A stretch of DNA of 64,000 bases from Vulgatibacter incomptus (GTDB taxonomy: Bacteria > Myxococcota > Myxococcia > Myxococcales > Vulgatibacteraceae): assembly GCF_001263175.1 (NCBI RefSeq), contig NZ_CP012332.1, forward strand, positions 3,473,501 to 3,537,500, read 5' to 3'. A model generated the notes under the pieces. That model was given only the letters and a program-made list of their open reading frames with translations, made no database searches and was not told the DNA's origin. Below, one piece after another: positions 40,480 to 49,515 of the stretch (its first letter is position 1; each line of letters starts with the position of its first letter). The position numbers and the translations under genes are program-made.

Positions 40480-41076
40480 TCAAGCCGGCGGATGCAGCTC
40501 TTCCGGCGACGCGCTCGGCGCCTCGGCGGCTTCGAGCTTCTCGACGCGCAGCGAGACGTCGGTTCCGTTCGAGACCACGTCGAGGACGGGGGAAAACCGG
40601 ATGAGCTCGGCGAGCTCCTCCTCCGTTCCATCGCCCTCCACCCGGAACGTGGCCTCGATGTGCTGAAAGCCGTTTCGAATCTGGTCGGAGATCCCCAGGA
40701 AACCACGCAGATCGATCTCGCCACGGAGCTCCGACTCGATTCGATCCAGACGGATGCCACGAGCGGCGGCGTGATAGGCCAAGGAGCCCGTCATGCACGT
40801 CGCGAGCGCGTTCAACAGGTGCTCCACCGCGTTCGGCGCCCGATCCTCTCCGAGCAGGACCGGGGCCTCGTCCGCCTCGAGGGTGAACGGTCGGTTGTCG
40901 GAGGTCTGCTCCGCGCCCGCACCGTAGAAGCCATCGATCGTCGTCTCGCTGTGGCCTCCCTCGTCCCATCGGTTGGACACGCGAAACCGGAACCGTGCGA
41001 GCGAGGGATCGGCGCGAACCTTCTCGATGACCTCGCCCAACGCGTGGACGTCGACGCCGTTGACGAGCTCTTCCAT
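40480..41076 (-). CDS. OsmC family peroxiredoxin-like protein
   Basis: A 198-residue OsmC/Ohr-like protein. The core has PNAVEHLLNALATCMTGSLA with the first active Cys, and the second Cys of the OsmC pair is not present in the expected later helix, so thiol peroxidase activity is uncertain. Start 41076 (MEELVNGVDVHALGEV) is chosen; an upstream extension lacks homology. It stands beside ada, both stress-related. Confidence 0.82.
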   Translation of the reverse strand: MEELVNGVDVHALGEVIEKVRADPSLARFRFRVSNRWDEGGHSETTIDGFYGAGAEQTSDNRPFTLEADEAPVLLGEDRAPNAVEHLLNALATCMTGSLAYHAAARGIRLDRIESELRGEIDLRGFLGISDQIRNGFQHIEATFRVEGDGTEEELAELIRFSPVLDVVSNGTDVSLRVEKLEAAEAPSASPEELHPPA

Positions 41077-41298
41077 CGCGCCTCCTTTGCAGCGAACCTG
41101 CGGCAGAATTCCCACACCCGCAACCGGGGCGGCCTTGCTCGGCCGCGGTATCCGCATGATGCGAGGCTCGTGACGGCAGACCGTCACCCGTCAGCTCCGC
41201 CTGGCAGGCCGCCAGCCCCTGGGTCGCCCGGGCGATTCCTGCTGGAACTCCGCCCGCGCCTTCCTTACAAGCCGTGGCCGACCGAGAGAGGGCGCCAA

Positions 41299-41811
41299 AT
41301 GGAGTTGCGAGAGCGGATCCGGGACGTCGTCGACTTCCCGCACGAAGGGATCGTCTTCAAGGACATCACCCCCCTGATCGCCGATCCCGTGGCCTTCCGG
41401 ACCGCGATCGATCGCCTGGCCGAGGCCATTTCAGGCGAAGACGTCGATCGAATCGTCGGCATCGAAGCGCGCGGCTTCATCTTCGGCTCGGCCCTCGCGT
41501 GCGTGATGGGCAAGGGCTTCTCCATCGTCCGCAAGCCCGGGAAGCTCCCCTGGCGCACCGATCGGGAGGAGTACAGCCTCGAGTACGGCAAGAGCGTGCT
41601 CGAGATCCACGAGGACGCAGTCCAGGCCGGCGAGCGCGTGGTGATCGTCGACGACCTGCTGGCGACCGGCGGCACTGCAGGCGCGGCGAGCCGCCTCGTC
41701 GAGCGGCGGGGAGGCGTGGTCACCTCCCTCGCCTTCGTCGTCGAGCTCGCCTTCCTGGGAGGCCGGGAGCAGCTCGAGGGCCGGCGGGTCCACTCCCTCG
41801 TCGAGTACTGA
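41299..41811 (+). CDS. apt: adenine phosphoribosyltransferase
   Basis: A 170-residue purine-salvage enzyme making AMP from adenine and PRPP. IVFKDITPLIADP is at residues 19-31, EARGFIFGSALA at about 55, and the PRPP loop VVIVDDLLATGGTAGAASRL near 115. The ATG at 41299 aligns with the family start. Complete and unambiguous. Confidence 0.96.
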   Translation: MELRERIRDVVDFPHEGIVFKDITPLIADPVAFRTAIDRLAEAISGEDVDRIVGIEARGFIFGSALACVMGKGFSIVRKPGKLPWRTDREEYSLEYGKSVLEIHEDAVQAGERVVIVDDLLATGGTAGAASRLVERRGGVVTSLAFVVELAFLGGREQLEGRRVHSLVEY

Positions 41812-41840
41812 CCCTCGGCGCGGGCGCGCGATGCGGAGGC

Positions 41841-42746
41841 CTATTCGGGGTCCAGGACGACGAGCATCACCTGGGCCGTCATGCCGGCCTGCGACGCTGC
41901 GAGGTTGAAGATCGACGAGTATTTCGTCCCGACCTCGAGGAATGCATCGATATTGACGAAGCGGGTCTCGCCCGGCGGGATGGGGAAGCTCACGTGCAGA
42001 GGATCCGTCAGTCCGGCGCCCGTCACATCATCCTTCTCGCTCCATTTCACGCCAGGGGTGTCCTTGTGGCGCACGGAGAAGAGCTCGAGACGCCCTGCCC
42101 GGGTGACGAGACCGCGCGAGTCGAACACCATGAGGTCCACGCCTCCCCGGCACCATGCCAACGGCTCTGCGCCGACGAATCCCTCGCGGATGCCCAAGAC
42201 CGAAAGGTGCCAGACCGCATCCCACCTGATGAGCGGCGCTACCCGCAGCGTCTGACCGTCGCGAAGGCCCGTCGATTTGGCGGTGACCCGGATCCCCACG
42301 AAACCAGTTCCGCTCGCGTCGTCGGAGTTGGCGCCACGGATGTGGCCCGCTCGCCCAGCGAGGCCCACCGTCCCGGTCGATGAGTCGGCCTTCACCATGA
42401 TTTGTTCGGCGTTCTGGCCGCTGAAGTCGAAGGGGGGAACCCTCACGCGGGGCTTTTGCGGGATCGTGACCCACTTGGGATCCAGCTGGAACCGAGAAGG
42501 ATCCACGTGGACCCGAGACGAGAGATCGAGATGCTGATCCCGAACCGGCGTCCCTCGAACCGCAGAGGTGATTTCGTTGATCACCTTGCTCGCTCCCGGA
42601 TGCTGCTTGATCACATCGAAGAACTCCGCGGTGACCGCCTTCGTCCCCGGGCTATTCAGGCCGAGGCCCGGAAAATTCGACTCGATCTTCGAAACGCGGC
42701 TCATCGTCGACTGAAGATCATCGGAAACCACGTGCAGATCCCTCAT
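41841..42746 (-). CDS. unrecognised 301-residue protein
   Basis: Not recognised. The first 60 residues are helical with no signal peptide (MRDLHVVSDDLQSTMSRVSK, FFDVIKQHPGASKVINEI), like a small helical hairpin. The remaining 240 are beta-rich, with a conserved-looking run of short strands (GIRVTAKSTGLRDGQTLRVA, LIRWDAVWHLSVLGI) and a final VMLVVLDPE. There are no cysteine pairs beyond one Cys. A 14-bp palindrome lies 88 bp upstream of the start. Confidence 0.6.
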   Translation of the reverse strand: MRDLHVVSDDLQSTMSRVSKIESNFPGLGLNSPGTKAVTAEFFDVIKQHPGASKVINEITSAVRGTPVRDQHLDLSSRVHVDPSRFQLDPKWVTIPQKPRVRVPPFDFSGQNAEQIMVKADSSTGTVGLAGRAGHIRGANSDDASGTGFVGIRVTAKSTGLRDGQTLRVAPLIRWDAVWHLSVLGIREGFVGAEPLAWCRGGVDLMVFDSRGLVTRAGRLELFSVRHKDTPGVKWSEKDDVTGAGLTDPLHVSFPIPPGETRFVNIDAFLEVGTKYSSIFNLAASQAGMTAQVMLVVLDPE

Positions 42747-42833
42747 TTCACCCTCCGGATGAGGCTCTCACACAGAAAGCCCCTGGCAAGGACCAACCAC
42801 TCCAATCCGACCTGATCACGAGACCGAAATGAT

Positions 42834-42847
42834 TTCAGGCGCCTGAA
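42834..42847. promoter_or_regulatory. palindrome TTCAGGCGCCTGAA
   Basis: A perfect 14-bp palindrome upstream of the unrecognised gene at 41841, in an otherwise featureless 155-bp gap before the exported pirin. Possible operator. Confidence 0.35.
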
Positions 42848-42901
42848 GTGGTGGTCAAGCCGACCCGGATCGACGAGCGCGCCCCGGACGGGCCGTTCGG
42901 C

Positions 42902-43843
42902 TCAACCCCGGTCGAGGACACCAGCGCGGTAATCGGCGAAAGCCTGCCGGATCTCCGCCTCCGTGTTCATCACGAACGGGCCGTACTGCACGATCGGCTC
43001 GTTGAGCGGCTTGCCGGCTGCGACGAGGATCTCGCTACGCTGGGATGGCGAGCGTACCTCGAGGCTACGGCCCGAGCCGAGGAGGGCGATCGCGCCCTCG
43101 GGGACCGGCGTCGCGTCGGGGCCGATCTCGACGCCGCCGCTGCCGACGAAGACGAAGGCGGTGTGACCCTCGGGCGTGTCGATGGAGAAGGGGCGATCGT
43201 CTTCCAGGACCGCCGTGAAGAGCAGGGGCTGCGTCGGCCGCTCGCGGACCGGGCCCACGAGCCCGTCGAGCTCGCCCGAGATCACGGAGACGCGTGACCC
43301 TGCCCGTCCGAGCGTCCCCTGGGCGAGCTGCGCGGGACCGAGGTCCTGGTAGAACTGCGGGCCCATCTTCTCCCGCGCCGGCAGGTTCACCCACAGCTGG
43401 AAGCCCGACATCAGGCCCTTCTCCTGCTCGGGCATCTCCGAGTGGATGATGCCGCGGCCGGCGGTCATCCACTGGGCACCGCCTCCTCCGATCACGCCGT
43501 GGTTCCCGCGGCTGTCGCGATGGCGCATCCGGCCCTCGAGCATGACCGTCACGGTCTCGAAGCCGCGGTGGGGGTGGTCGGGGAAGCCGCGGATGTAGGC
43601 GTCCGGATCGTCCGAGTGGAAGCGGTCGAGGAGGAGGAAGGGGTCGAGGTTGCGCAGCGCGGGCTGGCCGATCACGCGGGTCAGCCGCACTCCATCGCCG
43701 TCCGAAGTGGGGATCCCGTACTGGATCCGCTCGACGCGGCGCCCGGAGCGAGGAAGGAAGACAGGGGACTTCTGGCAGCCAGCCACTGCGAAAGCGGCGG
43801 CGGCTGCTGATCCGGCGAGGAAGCGGCGGCGGTTCTCGTCCAT
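42902..43843 (-). CDS. exported (Tat-lipoprotein) pirin family protein
   Basis: A 313-residue bicupin. Metal ligands are in DHPHRGFETVT (two His) and IHSEMPE (His, Glu), and the C-terminal cupin includes EPIVQYGPFVMNTEAEI. Pirins normally are cytoplasmic or nuclear quercetinase-like proteins. Here the N terminus NRRRFLAGSAAAAAFAVAGC joins a twin-arginine motif to a lipobox (Cys23), so the folded, metal-loaded protein is probably exported by Tat and lipid-anchored. Confidence 0.9.
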   Translation of the reverse strand: MDENRRRFLAGSAAAAAFAVAGCQKSPVFLPRSGRRVERIQYGIPTSDGDGVRLTRVIGQPALRNLDPFLLLDRFHSDDPDAYIRGFPDHPHRGFETVTVMLEGRMRHRDSRGNHGVIGGGGAQWMTAGRGIIHSEMPEQEKGLMSGFQLWVNLPAREKMGPQFYQDLGPAQLAQGTLGRAGSRVSVISGELDGLVGPVRERPTQPLLFTAVLEDDRPFSIDTPEGHTAFVFVGSGGVEIGPDATPVPEGAIALLGSGRSLEVRSPSQRSEILVAAGKPLNEPIVQYGPFVMNTEAEIRQAFADYRAGVLDRG

Positions 43844-43931
43844 GACGCGATCATAGTCGGCGAAGGTTCAGCCGCAATCCGCGCGCGGCAGGACGCACCG
43901 TCTCTCGGAGCGGAACAATCCCGCGATCCAC

Positions 43932-44681
43932 TCACCCGCCGAGCAGGGATCGAACGACGCCCAGCGAGTACCGGCTCGCGATCTCGCGGACGAAGCGAGC
44001 GAAGTCGACCGGAGCTCCCTCGTCGGCGGCGTCCGAGATCGTACGAATCACGGTCAGCGGCACGCCGTACTCGTGGCAGACCTGGGCGACGGCGGCGCCC
44101 TCCATCTCCACGCAGGCGACGTCCGGCAGACGCCCCCGCAGCTCGCCGAGCTCGGCTCCGTCCGCGAAGAACTTGTCGCCGCTGGCGATCGCTCCCTCCA
44201 CCACCTTCGGCGCCGCGATCCCGAACTCCGAGGCGACCTCGTCCGGGATCCACTCCCGGCGCCGAGCCAGGAACCGCTCGACCGCCAACGCTGCCTCGCG
44301 CCGAGCCGACGCCTCCGTTTCGAAGCCGCTCACGCCGAGCAACGGGATCTCGTGACGGGGGAAGAGGGGCGAGCCATTCATGTCGTGCTGGTAGAGCGTG
44401 CTCCCCACCACCACGTCGCCCACGCGGAGCGCCGGGCTGACGGCTCCGGCCACGCCAGTGAAGATCATCCGCTCGACGCCATGGCGAGCCAGCAGCTCCG
44501 TGGCGGTCGTCGCCGCCGCCACCTTCCCCCAGCGAGAGAAGACGATCACCACCTCGCGCCCGTAGAGCTCGCCCACGTGGTAGGTGCGCCGCCCCACCTC
44601 CACCTGCTCCCGCCGCGATCCCATCGCGTCGACGAGGCCGGCGATCTCCTCCGTCATCGCGCCCATGATGCCGATCTTCAT
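43932..44681 (-). CDS. mtnN: 5'-methylthioadenosine/S-adenosylhomocysteine nucleosidase
   Basis: A 249-residue enzyme that hydrolyses MTA and SAH to adenine and the thio-sugar. MKIGIMGAMTEEIAGLVDAM holds the base Glu, MIFTGVAGAVSPALRVGDVV the substrate loop, and VACVEMEGAAVAQVCHEYGV plus IRTISDAAD the Met/Glu and Asp catalytic residues. ATG 44681 aligns with the family. Its adenine product could feed the apt gene 2.9 kb away, though they are on opposite strands. Confidence 0.95.
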   Translation of the reverse strand: MKIGIMGAMTEEIAGLVDAMGSRREQVEVGRRTYHVGELYGREVVIVFSRWGKVAAATTATELLARHGVERMIFTGVAGAVSPALRVGDVVVGSTLYQHDMNGSPLFPRHEIPLLGVSGFETEASARREAALAVERFLARRREWIPDEVASEFGIAAPKVVEGAIASGDKFFADGAELGELRGRLPDVACVEMEGAAVAQVCHEYGVPLTVIRTISDAADEGAPVDFARFVREIASRYSLGVVRSLLGG

Positions 44682-44740
44682 TGCTGCTCCCTCGAGCTGA
44701 CGCGGGCGGAGTCTACCGGCCGCCACGCCTGCGCTCGACC

Positions 44741-45694
44741 TTACCGAGAACCGGGTGCAAAGCGAGCGAGGGCCTCGACCATCCGCGCCATCATCGCCTC
44801 ACCGCCTGAGTGGCCGACAGGGAGGAGCTCGAGCTCGGCCCCAGGCCAAGCCTGCGCTACGAGCCAGGGCATGTCGCAGGGGCCCTGAATGTCGAAGCGC
44901 CCGTGGATCAACACGCCAGGGATGCCGGCCAGGCGGCCCATGTTTCGAAGCAGCTCGTCCTCGCCGAGCCAGGCCGCGTTCGAGAAGTAGTGCGCACACA
45001 GACGCGCGAAGGTCATACGGAACGCGGGGTCGGAGAAGCGATCCCACGGCTTCCATCCCTCCTCGAGGGAGAGGACGGCGTCCTCCCAGGCGCACCAGTC
45101 CGCTGCCGCCTTCGCGCGAACCTCGGGATCCGGTTGCTCGTTCAGGAGCCGATCGTAAGCGGCCACCAGGTCATGGCGATCGCCCTCGGGTGCTCCTTCG
45201 CGAAACCGGGCCCACTCTGCGGGGAAGAACCGGCCCGCCTCGTGGTAGAGCCAGTGCACGTCCGAAGGGCGCGCCAGCGTCACCGATAGCAACACGAGCT
45301 CGCTAACCCTCTGCGGAAAGCGCTGCGCGTACGCGAGCGCAAGCGTCGTTCCCCACGAAGCGCCCCACACCAGCCACCTCTCGATCCCGAGGTGCTCACG
45401 GAGCCGCTCGATGTCGTCGATGAGGTGGTGCGTCGTGTTGTGCTCGAGGCCGACGCTCGGATCGGAGACCGACGGCGTGCTCCGCCCGCAGCCCCGCTGA
45501 TCGAACTGCACCAGACGGTAGCCCGCGGAAGCGAACGCGCGCCTGCGCCCCGGCGAGCTTCCCACACCCGGCCCGCTGTGCAGCGCGAGGGCCGGCTTGC
45601 CGTTCGGATTGCCAGAGGCCTCCCAATAGACGAGCTGCCCGTCCCCCACGTCCAGCATTCCCGTCTCGGTGGGCTCGATCGCCGGATGCACCAT
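44741..45694 (-). CDS. pip: proline iminopeptidase
   Basis: A 317-residue alpha/beta hydrolase of peptidase family S33. LALHSGPGVGSS is the oxyanion motif, GASWGTTLALAYAQRF the nucleophile elbow (GxSxG), and the Asp and His are in HGRFDIQGP and PVGHSGGEA. It removes N-terminal proline from peptides. The start at 45694 (MVHPAIEPTETG) fits the family length of about 315; codon 45709 is an alternative. Confidence 0.95.
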   Translation of the reverse strand: MVHPAIEPTETGMLDVGDGQLVYWEASGNPNGKPALALHSGPGVGSSPGRRRAFASAGYRLVQFDQRGCGRSTPSVSDPSVGLEHNTTHHLIDDIERLREHLGIERWLVWGASWGTTLALAYAQRFPQRVSELVLLSVTLARPSDVHWLYHEAGRFFPAEWARFREGAPEGDRHDLVAAYDRLLNEQPDPEVRAKAAADWCAWEDAVLSLEEGWKPWDRFSDPAFRMTFARLCAHYFSNAAWLGEDELLRNMGRLAGIPGVLIHGRFDIQGPCDMPWLVAQAWPGAELELLPVGHSGGEAMMARMVEALARFAPGSR

Positions 45695-45787
45695 CGCGAA
45701 GCCTCGCATTCCACGGGCGTTCGCGCCCACCTCCCCGGGGTAACCCAGCGGAACCCGTGGCGCAACGGGCGTACTCTCGTCGCCGAT

Positions 45788-45827
45788 CGGCGGCCGTCCT
45801 GCGATCCGGGATCGAGGGCGGCCGCCG
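45788..45827. terminator. hairpin downstream of the lamin-tail lipoprotein gene
   Basis: CGGCGGCCG and CGGCCGCCG, nine-bp perfect arms with a 22-base loop, 18 bp past the stop at 45845 on the minus strand. No T-run. Confidence 0.42.
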
Positions 45828-45844
45828 AAGAGACGACCTCGAGT

Positions 45845-47995
45845 TTAGCGGTACCTACCGCAGGGAATCGTGTCCTGGCGGAGCGCGAAGCCGTTGAGCT
45901 CATCGTCGTCCGCCCAGATGAACGTCTTGTACCCGTTCACGCACTCGGACTCCGGCGCCATGGCGATCCCCTCGTTGTTGGTGTTGGGCATCGTGGAGGG
46001 CCGAGCGAAGCCCGCCAGGATCCGGAAGGCCCCGTGGGTCGCCGAGCCCGGGAGCGTGTCGACGTCGAGGAGGGTCAGCTTGTTCCCGCAGGTGTTGTCG
46101 CACTGCGCGTACAGGTAACCGTTCTCCCGATCGAAGGAGAGGTCCATCACCGCCGGGAAGCCGCTGTCGATCGTCGCGACGCGCTGGTAGCCGTTCGTCA
46201 CGTGGTCGAAGGCGTAGGCGTAGATGATGCCGTTCGCCTCGATGCCCACGAAGAAGATCCCGGTGCCGTGGTTGGGATAGCGGTCGGGGTCGTAGGCGAG
46301 GCCGGTGCTCTCGTCGATGAAGCCGCGGCTCACGAGGAAGCTATCGGGGATCCAGGCGACGCCCTCGGCGCCGAGGTTCGCGCCGAGCACCGGGAGGTCG
46401 CTCGTCAGGTTCCAGTCGTTGGTCGCGACGAGGGTCGTTCCGGAAGCGTCGAGGTCGTAGCGGAGCACGGCCGGGCGGCTCACGTTCTTGTTGTCGTTGT
46501 CCCGCTCCGTAGCGACGTAGATCGCCGACGAGTCGAGCTCGGCCCTGGTGATTCCCTCGGAGTCCGGGCCACCGAGGCCGTTCATGTAGGTGATCGTCTT
46601 GCCCGCGCCCCAGCCGTTCGTCGTGGTGTTCTCCCAGGTGCTTCCGTTCCAGACGAGGCGGTAGAGCATCGACGGGCCGTTCTGGATCCCCCACAGGATG
46701 GCCGGCGAGCTCGAGGTCGCCGGCTCGTAGAACAGGCCGCTGAGGTTCGTGCCGAACTGGTGGAAGGTGCTGACGACCCGAACCTGATCGGTCCCTGGCC
46801 ATGCCGCGAACGCGATGCCGCCGGAGCCACCCGCGCCGCCCGTACCGCCCGTACCGCCCGTTCCTCCGGTGCCACCGGTGCCGCCGCTACCTCCGGTGCC
46901 GCCGGTTCCACCGCAGTCGTTCGCCGCGCCCTTGGTCACACGCGCGGTGTTCGCCCAAGCACCGGTCCCGTTCGGGCAGCGACCCCAGCTCGGATTACCG
47001 TGAGCCGTCCAGTAATAGGAATCGACGAGGTGCATCGCGGGATCGAAGATCCGCACCGCGTCCTTGGCGCCGAGCCCGAATCCGAACGCCGCCTCTTCGA
47101 GCACGTAGTAGCCGCCGGGAGGAATCACCGTGCCCGCGGGGATGGCGTAGTGGTGCGCGTCATCGTCGTCCTTGAACACCCAGCCCGAGACGTCCGCCGG
47201 GAACGCGCTCGCGTTGTAGAGCTCCGCCCAGTCGCCGGGCACGCCGTTCGTCGACACCGCCTCGTTGAGGCGAACGTCCGGCAGAACGCAGGTGACCCAC
47301 ACCGAAGTCGACTCGGTGCAATCGCCATCCGAGACGGTAAGCGAGACGGCAACGATACCGGACGAAGCGCACTTGAACGAAGCGCTCGCCGACGTGCCGT
47401 TCGAGATTGCGCCGGAGGTCGCGGTCCAGGCGTAGGTGATCGGAGACGGCGCGAGATCTCCGTCCGATGCGGTGGCCGAAAGCGCCACCGGCTGACCGAC
47501 GATCGCCTCCACGGGCATCACGCTCAGGAAGTCGATCACGGGACAGAGATTGAGCGTGCCATTCACCAACACGCTGCCCGTACGCGGAGCCATCCGGCAG
47601 TTCAACGAGATCCTCACCGAGGTCGTCGACCCGGCCTCGATGTCGAAGATGGCGGAGCCGACGCAGTCGATACCGGTTCCGTAGGCCTCGAGCGTGATCA
47701 CGTAGCCCGCGCCGGCCGGAATGCCGCCGATTCGAGCGGACACGAGGTCCCTCCCGACCACGCCGATCGATCCGCGATCCCGGAATCCATTGCCTTCGAT
47801 GGTGTACTGGACCGTCGAGATCTCGACGTCACCGAACTGCAGCTCGAAGCCCAGGGTGCCGAAGGCGGTCTCGCCCTCCGGTCCGGTGTGAGCTCGAGAC
47901 GATCCTCCGCAAGCCTGGAGGCCGAGCCCGCCGCCGAGCGCTGCGACGACGAGCAACGCCGACGCGAGGCGCGCAATCCACGTCTTTCCGTTCAT
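45845..47995 (-). CDS. lamin-tail-domain lipoprotein with PKD-like and esterase/phytase-like parts
   Basis: A 716-residue lipoprotein; lipobox GLQAC, Cys29. A PKD-like Ig fold follows (VGQPVALSATASDGDLAPSP), then a lamin-tail domain (VRLNEAVSTNGVPGDWAELY, GYYVLEEAAFGFGLGA), a Gly-Thr linker, and an esterase-like or phytase-like beta-propeller segment (LGGPDSEGITRAELDSSAIY, DSGFPAVMDLSFDRENGYLY). Multi-domain extracellular proteins of this kind are common in myxobacteria. Enzymatic activity is not certain. Confidence 0.8.
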   Translation of the reverse strand: MNGKTWIARLASALLVVAALGGGLGLQACGGSSRAHTGPEGETAFGTLGFELQFGDVEISTVQYTIEGNGFRDRGSIGVVGRDLVSARIGGIPAGAGYVITLEAYGTGIDCVGSAIFDIEAGSTTSVRISLNCRMAPRTGSVLVNGTLNLCPVIDFLSVMPVEAIVGQPVALSATASDGDLAPSPITYAWTATSGAISNGTSASASFKCASSGIVAVSLTVSDGDCTESTSVWVTCVLPDVRLNEAVSTNGVPGDWAELYNASAFPADVSGWVFKDDDDAHHYAIPAGTVIPPGGYYVLEEAAFGFGLGAKDAVRIFDPAMHLVDSYYWTAHGNPSWGRCPNGTGAWANTARVTKGAANDCGGTGGTGGSGGTGGTGGTGGTGGTGGAGGSGGIAFAAWPGTDQVRVVSTFHQFGTNLSGLFYEPATSSSPAILWGIQNGPSMLYRLVWNGSTWENTTTNGWGAGKTITYMNGLGGPDSEGITRAELDSSAIYVATERDNDNKNVSRPAVLRYDLDASGTTLVATNDWNLTSDLPVLGANLGAEGVAWIPDSFLVSRGFIDESTGLAYDPDRYPNHGTGIFFVGIEANGIIYAYAFDHVTNGYQRVATIDSGFPAVMDLSFDRENGYLYAQCDNTCGNKLTLLDVDTLPGSATHGAFRILAGFARPSTMPNTNNEGIAMAPESECVNGYKTFIWADDDELNGFALRQDTIPCGRYR
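46817..46914 (-). repeat. GGT-type low-complexity repeat coding a Gly-Thr linker
   Basis: About ten imperfect nine-base units coding GGTGGTGG-like linker between the lamin-tail and propeller domains. Length likely varies between strains by slippage. Confidence 0.75.
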
Positions 47996-48294
47996 TCCTC
48001 TTCCCTTCTCTTGGTCCTGCCGTTTCAGCAGCGGACCCTAGGAGGGAGTGGGAACGACGCGACGACCAGCATGAAACTTTCTTGCGGCATGCCCTCGCGG
48101 TAGCGACGCCGTCTGACGCGTGCGCGTCACACAGGCGATCGAGAGCGCCTCGGGGGTCACGACCTCGAGCGGCAGCGAACGTGCACTGTTCCAAGGAATC
48201 GGGCCAATCTGCTGCGGAGGTTGCTCGCGGAGTGAGCGTACAATGGCCGCAGGGTCAGCTCGAGAATCACTCGTTCAGGCGCCGTCGGCCATAC
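47996..48294. other. intergenic region with no recognised gene
   Basis: Just under 300 bases between the lipoprotein start and the ATPase stop. It must hold the lipoprotein promoter, but no clear -35/-10 or palindrome is visible. No open frame with family-like wording. Confidence 0.5.
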
Positions 48295-49515
48295 TCAAGC
48301 CCGTGAGCCTCCCCGCCTCGCCCTCCGCAAGAGGTACTGGCGGAACTTCGGGGCCGTGTAGTCGTATTGCCCCATCCGAACTCGATAGATCACGCCAGAC
48401 TCGACCATCCTGCCGAGCAAAACGTTGATATTTCCGGAGCTCTTGTCGCTCACGTCCTTGATGTCCGCCGCGTGCAGGGGCGGATAGGACTGGACGAATG
48501 CGGTGTCCAAAAGGACCTGCTGTTCCGCCGGCGTCAGTGTCGAGATGCGAGGGTCGTAGAACTCCAGGTCGAGCCGCCGGTAGACCTCGGCGGACGTCAC
48601 GTCGAACATCGCGGGCGAGATCTGCTCGGCCGCCGCCATGAACGCCGTGTCCCAGAGCTCGGCTCCCCAGAGCTGAACGAAATAGGGGTATCCCTCCACT
48701 TCGTCGACGACCCTCTCCACGACGGAGTCATCGATGCGAATCGGACCATCCTTGAGCGGCTCCGCGAGGGCCCGCCTCGCCTCGTCGTGAGCGAGCGAAC
48801 CGATCTCTTCGGCTCGGAACATCCGCTCGGTATAGGAGCGCGCCTTCAGGAGGTTTCCCGTCAATGTGGGCAGCCCGCAGAGGACCATGCCCAGCGGCAC
48901 CATCTGTTTCTGGATGGCGACCACCGCCGAGACCAGGATGGACAGGGGATGCTCGCCCTTTCGATCCCTGTCGTCCCGGATAACCTGGGCTTCGTCGAGG
49001 AGGAGGGTCACCCCATTCATCCCTTTGCCTACCGCGAACTCGCAGAGGTCGAAGAGAGTCTTCGCGATACCTTCGGTCCCAGGCTTGGCCCACGCTGGGT
49101 CGATGGCGAGCGTCACATCGCTCCACGTCACCGAGAGAGTCCCAGCCCCTCGCATCACCCCGCCGATCGCCGCCTTTACGCGCTCTATCCGCGAGACTCT
49201 CAGGCGCGCTTGCTCCGCGAGGCCCGAGACCGCGGCGGCGATGCCGGCATCGGTATTGTGTGACGGGCCCAGCTCGAGCACGGCGGCGACCCAGCCCTGC
49301 TCGGCCGCACGGTCGGCGAACTCCTGCAATAGAACGGTCTTTCCAACTCCGCGAAGCCCGGTGAGACGCATGTTGGCGGGCTGCTCCGGCGCCGCGCGGA
49401 GCATGGAATCGAACCGGCGCAGCGAAGCCTCTCGACCGGCGAGGTAGGGCGGGCGGATTCCGACCCCGGGGCGAAACGGGTTTTTGGCTGGAGCCTCCAC
49501 GATTACATCCTCCAT
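48295..49515 (-). CDS. lone AAA-type ATPase (archaeal ATPase/ORC-like)
   Basis: A 406-residue ATPase. Walker A is LTGLRGVGKTVLLQEFADRA near residue 50, Walker B GVTLLLDEAQVIRDD near 180, with sensor-like LCGLPTLTGNLL. The last 80 residues are a winged-helix-like cap (ALHAADIKDVSDKSSGNINV, VLLGRMVESGVIYRVRMGQY). It resembles prokaryotic orphan ATPases that couple nucleotide hydrolysis to DNA or protein binding. No partner gene is adjacent. The ATG at 49515 lacks a Shine-Dalgarno; TTGACA lies 37 bp upstream, so translation may be nearly leaderless. Confidence 0.82.
   Translation of the reverse strand: MEDVIVEAPAKNPFRPGVGIRPPYLAGREASLRRFDSMLRAAPEQPANMRLTGLRGVGKTVLLQEFADRAAEQGWVAAVLELGPSHNTDAGIAAAVSGLAEQARLRVSRIERVKAAIGGVMRGAGTLSVTWSDVTLAIDPAWAKPGTEGIAKTLFDLCEFAVGKGMNGVTLLLDEAQVIRDDRDRKGEHPLSILVSAVVAIQKQMVPLGMVLCGLPTLTGNLLKARSYTERMFRAEEIGSLAHDEARRALAEPLKDGPIRIDDSVVERVVDEVEGYPYFVQLWGAELWDTAFMAAAEQISPAMFDVTSAEVYRRLDLEFYDPRISTLTPAEQQVLLDTAFVQSYPPLHAADIKDVSDKSSGNINVLLGRMVESGVIYRVRMGQYDYTAPKFRQYLLRRARRGGSRA

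Noticed and set aside
46813-46917. Regularly spaced GGT units resembling a small CRISPR array
   Set aside because: Units are contiguous with no spacers and lie in frame in a linker of a lipoprotein; no cas genes are present.
45392-48103. A 903-codon open frame on the plus strand
   Set aside because: It is antisense to the iminopeptidase and lamin-tail lipoprotein genes, has low-complexity Arg/Glu/Val wording and no domain. High G+C makes such frames common.
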